The notes below the pieces were generated by a model, which was not told the origin of the DNA, made no database searches, and was given only the letters and a program-made list of their open reading frames with translations. 64,000 nt of DNA from Baylisascaris procyonis. Lineage: Eukaryota; Nematoda; Chromadorea; Rhabditida; Ascarididae. The translations under genes were made by a program, and so were the position numbers. Positions within the stretch are counted from its first letter, which is position 1. Each line of letters opens with the position of its first letter. Location: positions 1,178,001-1,242,000 of the forward strand of contig JAZARR010000105.1 in the NCBI GenBank assembly GCA_037389465.1. The letters are read 5' to 3'. Below are positions 11,660 to 25,316 of the stretch, one piece after another.

Positions 11660-14600
11660 TGCACCTACTACTATGATGCGATCTTTACTAGACCTCATCG
11701 TAAGTCATCATTTAACGTTAATGTCAACAATTCGTTTATATTACAATTTAAATGTCTAATCTTCACACAAACCTATCAGCTGCCACTTCCTAGAAGTATA
11801 TTTTCTCAAGTAAATCTCATTCAGACGGTAGAGAAGATTGCTGCGGACAATAATTTCAACAAGGTGGTTTAAAGGCAGTGCAGATATAAGTCTACCCATA
11901 GAAGTTGTTCGGGCCATTCTACGACCATCTAAATCGATTCCAATGAAACAATCCAAATGATCTGAAAAACAAAAAGAAGCAACGTCTCAAAAGACGCTTA
12001 GAATCGACTAATCTGTGAAATTAATCCATTGTTCAATCTGAAGTATATCCTAAACTTATCAAAAATTTTATTGTGTACACCTTTTCGAGCTAGAAACTGA
12101 AATGAAATCATCGAGTAATCATAATTAATGCACTATAAAAAGTAAATAAGAAGTAAATAAAGAAACATACTGTAAATTGCATCTGGATGAAATGCCCAAA
12201 TATTTGCGAAACTCCTTGAACGTTATTGGATGAGCCGGAACATGAGCTACCATTGGTACCCGTCCCTTCTCTTTATAGCTTATCGTCATCGTCGATTTCG
12301 CATCTCCCCCTCTTGTGCGTCTAAAACTTTATAAATATTATACGAGTTGATTAGGTCCCGCATTCTAACTTAAAATTTGAGGAGAAACGATCTAATTCCG
12401 ATTGCAAAACGGAAAAGAACAGTCACTTATACAGATTGCGATTAGTCTAAAGTTTTCCAATGCTAGTTTTATCTTATGAAGGACGCTCTCTTCAACGGTC
12501 TTTTTTATTTATTTCATTCTTCATTATGAGCTCTCCTTCCTTTTCTAGAAATACGCAAACCATTTTCGTAATAAAGTGTGGAACGATTGGCAAAAGATTC
12601 TTAATATATGTATCCACATCGGTGTATATGATATCCTGTCACTCTCCCATACCCTACACCACCGCACTGACTAGCCCAACCACTAACGGTAGCGAAGAGA
12701 AGTCGTGATGCCTGTGAGCGGATTTGCGCATCGAAGAACCACCGGCCACACCCGATGAGAGTAGCCTCGCTTTCTGGAACACTGCAGCCCTCTGCGCATC
12801 ATCCCTTTCGCTCACAGATGAAGGGGCCATAGATTCTATACCCGACGTATCGTATATCGCCATCGACTTCAAATCGTACCTGCAAATTGCACTCAAACTA
12901 TTTTATGCTCAAAAGTTAAGCTCATTCCAGTTCCCTGTTCATCCCCACCCAAATACCAGCCTACGGTAGTCACACAATTCTTGCGTTTACGGTAATGCTA
13001 CTTCTCTTGAAACAGGCGCCAATATTCCAATTCAAAATTTCTACTTTAGATCAGCAGTGCCATGCAAACTGAACTAAATTCCAGTCGATTTCAGTCTATA
13101 CATATATGCAAATTAAAAATTAAAGATGTGAACATGCATGCATTGCAATTCACTCAATAACGCATATCAATAGGCTGTGGAATAAATACTTGGGAAACGG
13201 AAACACAAAAAATTAAAAAAAAAAAAAAAACGAGAACTTCACTAATGCAAAAAAATTAAATTCGCATATGAAATGATTTAATAGCTCTCAGATGCTATAA
13301 CAGCGCTATCTGCTGAACTTGGGCATCGCTTACGTTTAATGATCACAGCTAAAATACTCAAAGGGATCTTAAAAAAAGATAGCATTCGGCTTACCGTTCT
13401 CTTGAAATCGGTTTCGTCGGGGCAGTGTTCATTTGTCTAGTATGCCGCCCACATGGTGGCGGTGCAAAACCATTCGATCCATATGGATTACCACTATATG
13501 AAGCATGCATCGCTGGTGAGATAGTATAATATTGAAATCTCTCCGGTGAACTGGATTCTAAAATTTCAAATTTCTTTTTTTTTAAGAAATTATTTCAAAC
13601 TCTAAAATCGATTTTATGAGAGAGACTATCAAACACTATGTGAGAGTGAATAATATGAAGTAATCTAATGATGCAATATTTTCCAATATGGAAAAAAAAG
13701 GAAATATTCCCCTTTGGAAATATACTTGGAAATTATCACAGCGAGATAGTTATCATATCCCAGTATATCCCATTCTATACAGCTATCAATAAGATATTCA
13801 TCAAGCGTATCAAACAAACTTGGTGATCGCCTCCTAAGGCGAAGAGAATGAGCGTTGAGCGAATCGGGTGAGTGATACGATGGGGAAGGCTTGCTCGAAT
13901 CATCGGCCATCCTTTGCCTCACATACCTTTCCAACTCATCTTCCTCTTCGCCTGCATTCGGATCGATCTCATTCACCACCTCACGTGCAGAACATTTTCG
14001 ACTCTGAAATTTGAAAGTATTTCAGAAATATTTCAAAAATAAAATTAACTTTTTTTTCAAAATCACTACAATATTAACCAAGTTAAACTATGTAACACGT
14101 TATGGCTTGAGCTGGGTACGATAGATAGAAGGCATCACCAGTTGCGGCACTGTAGCCGAAATCAGGGTTAAGAGGGTCGTAGACCGAATCAACTAGAAGC
14201 AGAAAAGGCATGCCGCACTGAGTTGCAATTCCATAGACGAAAGTAAAAAACATTTTCAGCATACTGTACGATATAAATAAACGTAACCGTAAAACGTCGT
14301 CAACGATGCCGTAAACCTAAATCATATCGTATCTGCTCTTTTGGTTTTTCTTGTATACAAACAATAGTCATTAGCTAATGTCGCAGAAAAATATTATTTG
14401 AATAAAAATACCTTATAATATCATTTAAAATAAAAAAGCTTGATTTCAGACGTACATATGCATACAATGCGGTATTTGAAGCAATATGTAGAATGTACAA
14501 TGATCACGCATAAGCATGAAACGAAAACGACTCTGCCCGCTTACAACGTTCACTACTAGACAATCCTGCAAATTATGCTGGTCGGTGTTTAATAAACTTA

Positions 14601-16791
14601 AGCCATAATCTGATGCATCAACGAATACCTCAATATCTCGCAATTGTTGACTCATCACATCATTCCGTTTTCGTCTAGCTGAAAGAACGTTTAGCTTCTC
14701 AATGAGCTGATTTGCAAATGCAAGCCGACCCTCCTCGGTGCAATGGATCGGCACAGTCGCCGAATCGACACGTTCAACCCTCTAAAAAAAAAAAAGTGGA
14801 ATTCTTCAATTATACTGCAAAATGGGCCACCAATTCGCAAATTCTAAACAAATTTCCAACTTACTCAGGTAAAAAAGGTAAGGTGATTAAAGGTGAGCAT
14901 ATTTAAGCTCCAAATTTCAGAGGGACAAGTGCCTAATACAATTTTTTTTTTTCATCTAAGCTTGCATGTAACTATTTTCCCATCCAAATTTAAAAATTCT
15001 CCTCTTGAAACATGTATTCAGCGGCTAAAGTATATAGAGGCCTGGATAACAGCATCATAATAAACATCACTTACAGCCACAGGCATATGCCTAGTACAAC
15101 AAACTATAGATGTTAGGCAAAATAAAAAATGAAAGACCCTAACTCAGTATCTCACCTAAAAAGATCTACCGCCTCCAATTTTTTATAAGTCCTGTGAGCG
15201 AGATGCTTCTAACTTTTCAATACAACAGCACATATATTTGGGAGATCGAGTCGCATATAGGTATATCCGAGATTTTTTTACATCACTGTTTTTCAATTTT
15301 CAACACTTAAACCTCATATTGACGATTGAACTTTCAAACTAATTACTCTCAGAAGTAGATTCGCACATGAATTGAAGTGTAAGTACTTAAAGACGAGGAA
15401 AAACATGTAAATATGAGCCGCTTAACGAATCTAGTGACCATCGTATCATGCAAAATGAAAAAAAAAAACATACGGCTAGAGTATGAGTCGCCGGATTGCC
15501 TCTAAGTTGTTCTTCGCGAATAGTGCTTAGCTTCATTGTCGCATTCTGACCATTCGCATCGCTCGAGAATGTTGATGAGACCGCCGAATCGTTTTTACTC
15601 GTTGTAGCATTACAAACATATGGCGCTTTCACCACAGGTGGATACAACTTTTCGAGCTCACTGTAAATATTATATTGCTCTCATTTCGAATCATTCACAC
15701 CCATCCAGTTTACCATCTTATGATTCACTTCACGGAATTATTCTTTTTGGTTATATGAAACTTATCATTCACAATAAATATTTCCCTTACTCGTTCTCGT
15801 TTCTAATAGCCAAAGAGAAATGCTGAACATCGCATGAATGCTTACCTTTCACCCAGTGCATTTTCACGATCGTATTGCGTTTTCAACAACATTTCAGCAG
15901 TGAGTGTCGGTTGATGTGTGCTCTGCTTACGAGGTTTACGTGATGGAGTTGGAGTGATTAACGAGATCCGCGGTGGTTTTGGAGTGCCCATAGGAACAAC
16001 GAAATCATCTGGTCGATTGAATGCATCGAGAAATTCTTCTGAGCAAACGAATTGTGCGTGTTGTTGTCTCAGATATTGCTCCAATGGTGCTATCAAAGTA
16101 TCAAATACCGTCGGATCAGGATCTGCCGATGAAAGTGCGTGAACTCGAGTACTAACCTCACGTCGTAGACTCTATAAGATCAGTCTCAATTTCATTATTA
16201 ACTTCAGAAATTTCAAATATGAGTGGAATAATGAAAAAATTCAATAATTTTTGGAAGAAAAAAAATGAAAAAAAATTGGAATTTGAAGAAAAAAACAAAG
16301 AAATTTTTTTTTTTAGCAAAAATAAATTTAATTTTGCATTTTTAATGAATAAAATTTCGTTCAATTTTTCTATTCAAAAAAAAAAAAAAAAGACGCACTA
16401 AAATCTTCAATTATAAACGAAAAGTTCTACTAGAAATTTTCATTTGAAATTTGAAAAGCAGAAGTCACAATCAATTGAAATATACTGCCTTCATCTTCAG
16501 TACACCTCAGTTGGGCTACAACTTAGAAAACATTCAGCTAAAAACGAACCCTTCCCCAGCAACAATTCGCAATTTTACAACTTGTCCTCTCCCCCCTCCC
16601 CCTCCCACCTTCAGTTCTATCATGACCTATTATCTTAGAACCACACGACAAAATATTTGCACGCACTTCCTTAACTGCCTTATTCAAAAAAGTGTATATA
16701 TATATATACATATTTAAATATATATTAAAGTGTATATATTCTTGTATAAATACATAAGTGTATATTAAGTGTATATTCAAAAGTGTATATT

Positions 16792-16837
<46 letters not shown>

Positions 16838-19800
16838 GCCCTTCTTGGCAACTTCTAAAAAAAAAAAAACCATCGGACGATACGCTCAACTATAATTTAA
16901 GTGTACTCGATAAAGCAACATACCTCTTGCAAGAAGCAACACACACCAGTGTTCATGCTAACGTATTTCTGATGCACATTTCGTGCCAATTCCGCTGCAC
17001 GTACATTTTTCATTGCACACATATTCCTGTAAAAATTTTTTTTCATCACTAAAAATACGATTGCTGATTGTTGTTTGAGAATCTATGAAGCTAGCTTATT
17101 CGAAACTGCATAGACTCAAGGAATATTCTATGCACTCTACGATATAATCATGTGGAAATAAGTGTTATTTGACGCGATGAAAATATAAAGCTAATTTCAG
17201 AACTAATTTAATGCCTTATCCACATTCCTAAATTATATAAAGAAAATGTAAACGGCGCAATGCTTGAGATGATATCATCGAACACCGATGACACTATTAT
17301 TTTGCGCATTTATTAGCAACTCTTCAACTCTGATTTATTAAGAGTTGGCGACTAAAACCTTCCATAGATGGATATCGACTATTGAAGACATCTGTGAATA
17401 TAGCGTTTCGAGTAATATCTGCCCGAAAAAAAAAATTTTTTTTTTTACGGAGAAGAAGGGGGGTAGGAAGGGCTAACGAATCTAAATAAGTTCGCAAGTT
17501 GATTAAGCATTCTCTTTATCTTTTCGCATATTTTTAGTAGTAATTTAATAATATTTTAATTTTCTATAAATATAAGGCGATATATGCAAAAATGGAACGG
17601 AAAAAATTTATCAATTCATTTTTAATTATAAGGGAATAGTTGAAATATTACGCTATCGCCTTACTTATCTCACAAGCATAGGAATCAATGCCTCTGAGAC
17701 GAAGCAAAAAGAGGATAAAATCGAGACATAATATCTCCTTCCTCCACCCCCCCTCACGTATATAACGGATGGAACTTTTGCCCCCCCCCCCCCCCCATTT
17801 AAGAACGCTCATCAACATGTTGGATCACTAACTGAATAAAACGGTCGATTTAATTACCCCTTCAGAAATAATTTGAAATTAAATACGAAATGATTAGTAA
17901 GGGGAGCGATGAGGGGATTCGAACCACACAACAAGGGGTAAGTCGGCAAAAGATAGTTATTTAAAGCTGGTAGTTTCTCTAAAAATGCAAACGAAGAGAA
18001 GTGATCACGGATGAAGCAAACATTCTGCACTCCGGTTTATTAAAAAATCCACATCACAACCTTATCAACGGCAGCTTGTCTTTAGATGGAGATTAAATCA
18101 TTCAAAAATAAATAAAGAAATAGAAAGAGAAATAAAATAAACACCGTAAAATTTTGAATAAAGCCTCAGAATTTTTCTTATTTCAACTTGACGATGAAAA
18201 AAAGCGGCTACTATCGAATATATTTATTTCTTTTTCTATAAGTTTAGAGAGGATTTAATATAAGATTTGATAGTAAGCCTAATAAAAACAATCAAAGAAA
18301 AAAAAAGAAACGCTCTGATTTAGTTATATTTTTTTGAAGTGAAAGAAATCTTCTTTAAAATTTTATGAGAGTATTTTCAATAAAGGTCTCAATTTGTAAA
18401 AGTATAAAACTACTTTGACGAAAAATTTTGGCTAAAAAAAATTCCAACTTCATTAGATAAATTGCAACCAACATATGGCGATGTTGTCAATTATTTAGTC
18501 AAATCTCATTCACTCTCTTCCCTCATTCCCTGGCCTCTCTCCCAACTCCCTCCCCCCCCCCCCCATCCCAAAACTCTAATCGTTAGATTAGCAAAGAACC
18601 ATCGATGCCTCGGTTTGATACAATTTGATGAAGCAGTGTTAACTGAAATGGCCTATCTAAGCAAACAATATTATTCACAAGTTTATTTGTTAAGTTAAGC
18701 CCATTCTCAACAAAATAGAGCAATAACGCTATACGCAACGTATCAATATATGCTCCTACCACTTCAATTGGACAGCTAACTTCAAGTAAACGCTAAGAAT
18801 TGGTTTTCTGGGAAATTGCATTCCCGAATCGGAGAGGTTACCCACCCTAACTATTCAAATGATTTCGTGACAAAAAATATGGGCAATTTTATTCGATAAA
18901 GGTTTTCACGATTTAAGAAATCGAAATTTTTGCATAATTTATTAATAATTTAAAACTTTTCTTTAAAAATTTTGAGCAATCATTTTAAAAGAATGGGACG
19001 AATCTCACCTCATCCTCTTCCCCATCTATTCTCAACTCTAATTTCAACTAAACTTTTCTCGTTTTAGTGGAATTTTTTTAGGGATTTTCGTTCATCGGAA
19101 GAAAGCGAATAAACTTAGGAAGAAGGCAAAAAAAAAAAAAAAAATTCAAATGAACGGGAAGAGAAAGTAAACGAAAACAAATTAAAAAATTTAACGGGTC
19201 AAAAAAAAAATTAAATACAATAAACGAAAATAATTTACACTTCAAAAAAAAAAAAAAAAAAAAAAAACCAATTTTGCCAAGTTTCAGAGAAAATTTTGCA
19301 GTTTTTTTTTTAAATATGAAACAACATTTAGTCAAAATTTATACATCTGTTGAGTAATTTCCACTTCACTAATGAATCGAACGAGATACAACGCAACGGA
19401 TATAACAATCCTGAGAGAAAATATTAGAAAGGATTTGACAGTTTACATATGCCAGTTTAAAGGCGAAACAAAATTTAACGATCGATATTGGTTACTTAAA
19501 AGCAAAAAAAAAAAAAAAAAAATCATAAAATACCTCATACCCAGTAAAGCTATTTCGCTAAAACTCTACAATTCTATGTTAATCTGCAAACTGATTGTCG
19601 CCAAATTACCTAGCTTTTACGCCTGTTCGTTTATTTTATCGCTTACTGTATTCGTTAATTAATAGACAAAAAGAGCGTATATAAAATAAAAATAAAAATA
19701 GAATCGTAAATATCGACAACGTTGAAATATATACTATAAAGTTTTAACGCGTAATAAGTAAAAGAAAATAGCTGACTTATATGCAATAATAGCAAAATGA

Positions 19801-19931
19801 AGGTTGATTGGATGCTCGGCGAGTGGCGATTCGGTCTTCATCCATCTTTTAAATGCCTCGAGGGCATCACGATCCTCAAGCACATTTTCCAGCCTCTGTG
19901 ACCAACGATGTCGTTCGTCGGGCGGTGCCAT
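11432..19931 (-). CDS. Axin (RGS - beta-catenin-binding - DIX scaffold)
   Basis: Ten exons: 19931-19777, 17026-16924, 16171-15846, 15660-15474, 14781-14629 (or to 14545), 14003-13820, 13557-13395, 12879 to about 12657, 12320-12171 and 11567-11432, giving roughly 600 aa. The RGS domain fills about residues 9-138 ([47 protein letters not shown]). Exon 4 has [20 protein letters not shown], the conserved stretch after RGS. Exon 6 has [10 protein letters not shown] then YHSPDS, matching the beta-catenin-binding helix region. The DIX domain closes the protein ([13 protein letters not shown], then [24 protein letters not shown]). Known role: cytoplasmic scaffold of the beta-catenin destruction complex that polymerises through DIX; the C. 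elegans relatives are PRY-1 and AXL-1. All junctions are in phase except exon 8 to 9, which is unresolved. Exon 5 has two in-phase donors. The start sits 21 bases after a strong trans-splice-type acceptor. Confidence 0.9.
11588..11655. repeat. (TA)n microsatellite, about 68 bp
   Basis: Uninterrupted TA dinucleotides lie in the last Axin intron, only about 20 bases from the acceptor of the final DIX exon. The usual T-rich acceptor tract is therefore largely replaced by TA repeats. Confidence 0.95.
11757..11969 (-). other. Exon-like open segment inside the last Axin intron
   Basis: A GC-richer block lies between a good TTTTTCAG acceptor and a GTTTGT donor. It stays open for about 65 codons ([18 protein letters not shown], then [20 protein letters not shown]). 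Its entry and exit phases are both 1, whereas the surrounding Axin junction is phase 2, so it cannot be a simple cassette exon of Axin. It may be an exon of a nested gene, a relic, or chance. No family recognised. Confidence 0.3.
16797..16834. repeat. (TA)n microsatellite
   Basis: A TA run sits in Axin intron 2, preceded by interspersed AAGTGTATATTCAAA units from about 16690 onwards. Confidence 0.9.
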
Positions 19932-19955
19932 CTACGATTGTTGAAATATACACTG
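19932..19955 (-). other. Putative spliced-leader acceptor and short 5' UTR of Axin
   Basis: The minus strand reads CCATTTTCAG then TGTATATTTC, with the Axin ATG 21 bases after the AG. No coding exon was seen upstream, so trans-splicing is the simplest reading. An upstream non-coding exon is the alternative. Confidence 0.55.
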
Positions 19956-20734
19956 AAAATGGTGAAAAGCCGTCGCAATTGGGGAAAACACCGCAAACGG
20001 TAGAGGGTTGCAATAGTGGAACACGAGCTGCACAAACCCGCTCTCCCACTCGGCACCCACCGTGAGCGCCGCTCCTCGTTTCGCACTCTCCATCCCACGA
20101 TCCCCTTTCATCTTACCGACAAGCCCTTTCATCTTGCCGACCGCCCAATCCTCTCCCGAGAGCCATTCTCAACTAGAACTCTCACAACGAATATGCTCTC
20201 ACGCGGCAGTTTAAACACACTATTCTCGAACTTGAATTGCAAAAATAGCTGTCGCATCGAAATTAAGACTAATAGAATTGACGAATATGGTTTAGAATCG
20301 TTGTGCATATAAAGTTTTTGAAGGTAGACTACGAGGCAGACACGCAGACATACACAAACAGACATGAATAATACACACCGGTAAGACGTGAACATAAGCA
20401 TATATAGGAAATAAAAATTTCCCATCTAAAAATTCGTTGTTTAGATGGCGTTATATTTATTTCAGTAATTACAAATCTATGTATAGCGATAGATTGATGG
20501 AACTTGTATATCGATGAGCATGCAATCGAACGATTCAAAGAAGTGCAGAAGAAATCGATGCAATTCACATTTGTATTCCATAGACCGGTTTAAGTATCAT
20601 CTATTTTTGAAACCATAAACAATTTAGAATGAGAATTCAATAAAAATTTAGCGAAAATCTTGAATGAAGAAAATAAAATCAAGTGTATACACCCTTTAAA
20701 ATATATATATGTATAAAGTATAAATATAAATACA

Positions 20735-20736
20735 AA

Positions 20737-20799
<63 letters not shown>

Positions 20800-20820
20800 A
20801 AATAAATAAATAAATAAATA
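20735..20820. repeat. (AAAT)n microsatellite
   Basis: About 85 bases of AAAT units with one interruption. Confidence 0.95.
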
Positions 20821-22500
20821 GGTATTTATAAGAGATCACAAAGATATAGTGATTATCAGCATAATATTTCTAGAAGCGTGCAATAAAATAAATGCAAAAG
20901 CACGCCAGATGAGTTGGCACGATATGCGCTTTTGTGTATCGATCATTGAGGAACTATTCCCATTGATTGCCAATAATTAGTAAATTATGGAGAACGATAT
21001 CTTTATACCTTAGCTGATCGGAAAGGTAACACTTTTCGCTATTCCAGTCGATAAAAAAAAATTTTTTTTGCATATTTAAATGTCTATAACTGCTTTCGAA
21101 AATGATTGATCAGTAAATTTTCACACCTATAACTTCATTGGATCTTGAGATGAAATTAGCAGATAGACAGACATACGCAGACATACATACATACAGACAT
21201 GACAACACAGTGCATGCTACTGCAAAGCAAACTTACAGATAAGAATTTAAAAAAAAAATCTGCAAGAAAAAATTGCAATTTCTATTTGAAATCAAATGGT
21301 TTATTTACACAACATAAGGCTATGTCATGTTGTCAAAACGTTTCATGAGAGCGCTCTTATGGGAAACGGCGGTAAACAAGAGGAACAAAAAAAAGTTCAG
21401 AAGCACAACACATAACGCCAATGACAAGAAAATGCGAAAAAAAAAAGAACGGCTCCGATCACAACACATAGACTCCGATCATTTTATCACTGCAACTCAT
21501 GCAGAAAACACCTTATGGTGGGATTTGCGATGCAGTCATTAATTCTGAGATAGACGCTATTAGAACGGCAAGTGGATGCTACTAATACCTAAGGTGGGCG
21601 TGCATTGTGCTGAGGTATGTGGAATAATTCGGTCGATATGGCCCCATTCATCGGTGATTGAAGGATTGTTCCATATCCATATAAATCTATTGATAAAGTA
21701 TCTTTCAATTTAAATGCTATGAAAGGAATTCGATAATATAAATAAAAATTTCTTTATATTTATCTTTAAAAGGAGTAAAATTAAATTTTATGAAAAGCAT
21801 TAAGTTTCGATTTTCTCTTTATTAATTCTTTATGTCTTTAAATTACAATCTACGCAGCATAACCAATTATAAAACGCTCTCAATTCGATGTTTTCTTATA
21901 ACAACTCTGAAACAGAATTATTGTTGTTAATTCGTGAGCGTTGATTATGCGACAACGGAGAGATTATCGTCCCTCCGCCTTCCCTCCCCATCCCTCTTTC
22001 ATATTCCCTATAAATATACGCAGTGAAAATTTAAATATATATCTGAAGTGATCGAGTTAGAATTATACGCTTTTAAAATATTTTAAAATGTAATATATTC
22101 GTTAGATAAATCGCTAAAGCTCTGTAGGAATCTTATAGGCAGTTTAGCAGACATTAGTTATGAGAAATTGTGCTCATGGATAGTTTTCATACGACTAGTT
22201 AATAAAAATGGCTATATAAAGAAAAATTTCAAATGGTTTTTTTTTTTTTTTCAACAGTATGTGGCCCACATTCGTTCCTACCTAAATCTACTACTATCTC
22301 ATAGCTTTAACTGAGCTGTTGAATAGTTGCTTAATATGAATATTTAAGCATTCGGGAATGACCACTGAACGATGGAACACATTGAATGCAAAAAAAAATT
22401 ATGAAAAAGATTCGCACAACGCAATGTCCGAACTATTGCACATCGTTTAAAGGACATTTACGGTTGTGAATGAGTGAAATAGCCCTATTGCAATAGATAT

Positions 22501-22682
22501 ACTATCTTTGAAGGAATGTCTATATGCGAGGATAGGGAGTTATTGTTTAAGGAATACGTCAATGTAGCTCTGAAGTTATGTTCCTGAGCAAGAATATATG
22601 TTATTATATAAAGAATAAGTCACCGTACCTTTGAAGGGATGTTCCTATGCGAGTGTAAGGGTTACTGTATAACGAATAAGTC
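22501..22682. repeat. Three diverged tandem copies of a roughly 61-bp unit
   Basis: Copies start near 22501, 22562 and 22623. Shared blocks include TTTGAAGGRATGTYC followed by TATGCGAG, then a GTTAYTGT-like block and RAATAAGTCA at the end. Divergence is substantial, so the array is old. Confidence 0.65.
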
Positions 22683-23969
22683 ATAGTAGTCCTAATTGCC
22701 TCCTGATGTAAGTAAATTTTGGTAGAGTACTTTTGAAGCTCACAATTCAACACTAGACTGTTTTTTTTTTCATTTATTTCTTTCCAACTCTTAATTTTTG
22801 CAGAATTTTGTGGGGAAAAAAGGAAAATTCCACGTAAATTTTGTGGAATTTTTCTCTTTTATGCTCAATTCCTTGAGGAAAATATATTTTTTAACGCATT
22901 TGCAAGTGAAAATTCGTCCATGTTGAAAATTACTTTAAAAAAAGCATTAAAATGAAGCAAACTTTTAGCAGTCAAATAGATTCGTTTCGAATGGAAAATT
23001 TACATGTAATCTTTGAAAAACTAAGAGGATAGGCTATTTATGTTGTGGATAAATCCAAATTGCAAGAAATTACTGAGAGCATATCAAGTCATATTGAGCT
23101 CCACACCGTCGACTGCTTTGTCGGATTCCATTAAATCGTTCAATGGTTGCATTTCGAAGCATTAGGTTAGATCTTATTTCCGCATACTATTCCGAATAGT
23201 CTTGATGTATACATTGATATGTTGTAATAATAAATTTAAAAAAAGCCTTTATAATTAAAAAAGAAAAGCGAAACACCACATTTAAAAATTCACAACACGC
23301 ATATAACGAGGTAATATGCGATAAACAATAGTAAGAGGGCTTTTAATCGTAATCATATTTGAATGTTTTCTGTTCATCTTTCATTCATATGCAAATGAGC
23401 CATTGTATTTTGAATATGCAAATTACGTGGACGCATTAAAAAGATTTAGGTTACGCTGAAAAATAAATCTACTTGATTAATCAAATATTGATATACTGAA
23501 TATTATTCATTTCTCATAAAAGATTGTGCTATATTGCTCTTTACTGCTCCTCACCTCTCCTTTCCTCTTTCATTCCCTCTCATCCCCTCCCCTTCCTCCA
23601 AAAAAAAAAAAAAAAAAAAAAATCATTCGGTATGGTATTGACTATTAGCTTCGAATATAATACTTCAGAGGACGCTAAGGATTACTTATTACTTACAAAT
23701 CTTAGCCGTTTTAGACCGATGAAAGAAGCAAAATATATCAGTAAAAACAACTGCAATCAGGCAGGCAGCAGTATATAAGCAATGGCATTCAAAAAAAAAA
23801 AAAAAAAAGAATTCGCAAATCACATATAACAAAGTTGCCTTCATATTTCATATTGTTTTGCAGTTAAAAAAAAAAAAAAAACCACAATTATATGAATGAA
23901 ATGCAAATAATGCACAACGCATTATATTCTATAAACTTTTTCGACAATTTGCAAATAGCGTGTTAAAAA

Positions 23970-23993
23970 TTATAACACAATCATGTGTTATAA
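23970..23993. repeat. 10-bp perfect hairpin
   Basis: TTATAACACA and TGTGTTATAA flank a four-base loop. Further copies of TGTTATAA follow to about 24023, so the hairpin arm was locally duplicated. Confidence 0.7.
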
Positions 23994-24512
23994 TTGTATG
24001 TGTTATAAATAATTGTGTTATAAATAAAATTGAACAAATATATTTTGTGGTGAATGCTTGTAATGATTAATTATAACAAACAATATAAGCACATAAAAAA
24101 AAACGCTAACTCTAAATATTGAAAAAGAAAGAAGAAAAGGAAAAAGAAGAAGCAATATCATATCCAATAAAATAATAAATGAGACTATAAAAGCAGCCTT
24201 AAACTGTAACTTTTTTTTGTGTTAAAAAAAATGCAAATTTCAATTTTTTTTTTCACGAAAGAGAAAAATTTCGATCCTGTAATATTTTCATGACTGCAAA
24301 ACATCGGCTAATAATAATGAAAATGGATCGAATCAATGATTCGGCAAATATATCGATAATATTGAAAACGTTGAAATAACTTAATGAATTGTATAGGATA
24401 AGGCTGCTTAGATGTTTTCAGATATAAACAAAACAACATAAGAAGTGAAACTATAAATGTGGTTAACTAAGAAATCTAAACAATGTGAAAGTTATTTCAA
24501 CGAACAGATTAT

Positions 24513-24539
<27 letters not shown>
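24513..24539. repeat. (GA)n microsatellite
   Basis: About thirteen AG dinucleotides, followed by an A run. Confidence 0.95.
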
Positions 24540-24543
<4 letters not shown>

Positions 24544-25316
24544 AAAAACAATCGTTCCCTCAAGGGCAAGCAGCAGTCAATCGACTTTGGTTGAGCACTC
24601 TTGCGGGTCGCATTGATCATGTAATTTCATTCTTTAGATGAGTAAACGATTAGATAAATGAGTTTAAAAAAAAAAAAAAAAAACTTTATAAATATCGTAA
24701 AGAGGCACGGCACATCTTTAATAAATTCAAGTTCAAAAAAATTTTAAAAATAAAAACAGTAAATATTAGTGGATCACAAATCGTTGAAATGTCAATCAAA
24801 TTAAATGTATAATTTCACAAATTTTTGAAGAAAAAAAAAATTCACTTTTCATGAATAATCATTAAAAATTTTTATCAATATTTTTTTGAGATTATAAAAA
24901 AAAATTCAAATGAAAATAAACATTACATTTCAATTTGTCTTCTCAATACTTAACAAGCGATATTTCTCAAAAATTTGAAAAATTTTCCACTATTTAAATG
25001 AAAACTTTAGTTGATTTTATTTCATCAATAATAAATAATATTTTGATTTAAAATATTTTAAGCAATTTATTTTTTTTTTTTGAATTTAAAAATTTGATTT
25101 TATCGAAATTTCAAGAACAGCTCTTAAAAAAAAATAGGTTGAAAGAAATTACAACAACAAATATTCCATCTAATAAGTGAAAATGATATCGATAAATAAT
25201 GAAAACTATTAATTTTAGTTTTCCTATAGTCATATATAGGGCATTATATAAGATTCGTCGTTTAATGGCGCATAATTCAATGATAATTAGCATATCATAT
25301 TAAATGATAATTTCAT

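Larger units (their letters stand above)
19956..25316. other. Intergenic stretch between FAX-like gene and Axin
   Basis: No gene is supported in 5.4 kb. The first 400 bases upstream of Axin are less AT-rich and probably include its promoter. A short direct repeat, CTTTCATCTTRCCGAC, occurs twice near 20105-20140. The rest is AT-rich with (AAAT)n at 20735-20820, a degenerate CAGACATA block at 21165-21205, a 62-bp tandem array, a (GA)n tract and many A/T homopolymers. Confidence 0.55.

Noticed and set aside
17840..17870. Partial resemblance to a spliced-leader exon (TTTAATTACCC)
   Set aside because: Only about eleven bases match, with no donor and no Sm-site or stem-loop layout behind it.
17880..17940. 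Possible minus-strand tRNA, because the plus strand has GGATTCGAACC, the complement of a T-loop
   Set aside because: The T-stem has two mismatches, no matching acceptor stem is found about 70 bases away, and no anticodon arm can be drawn.
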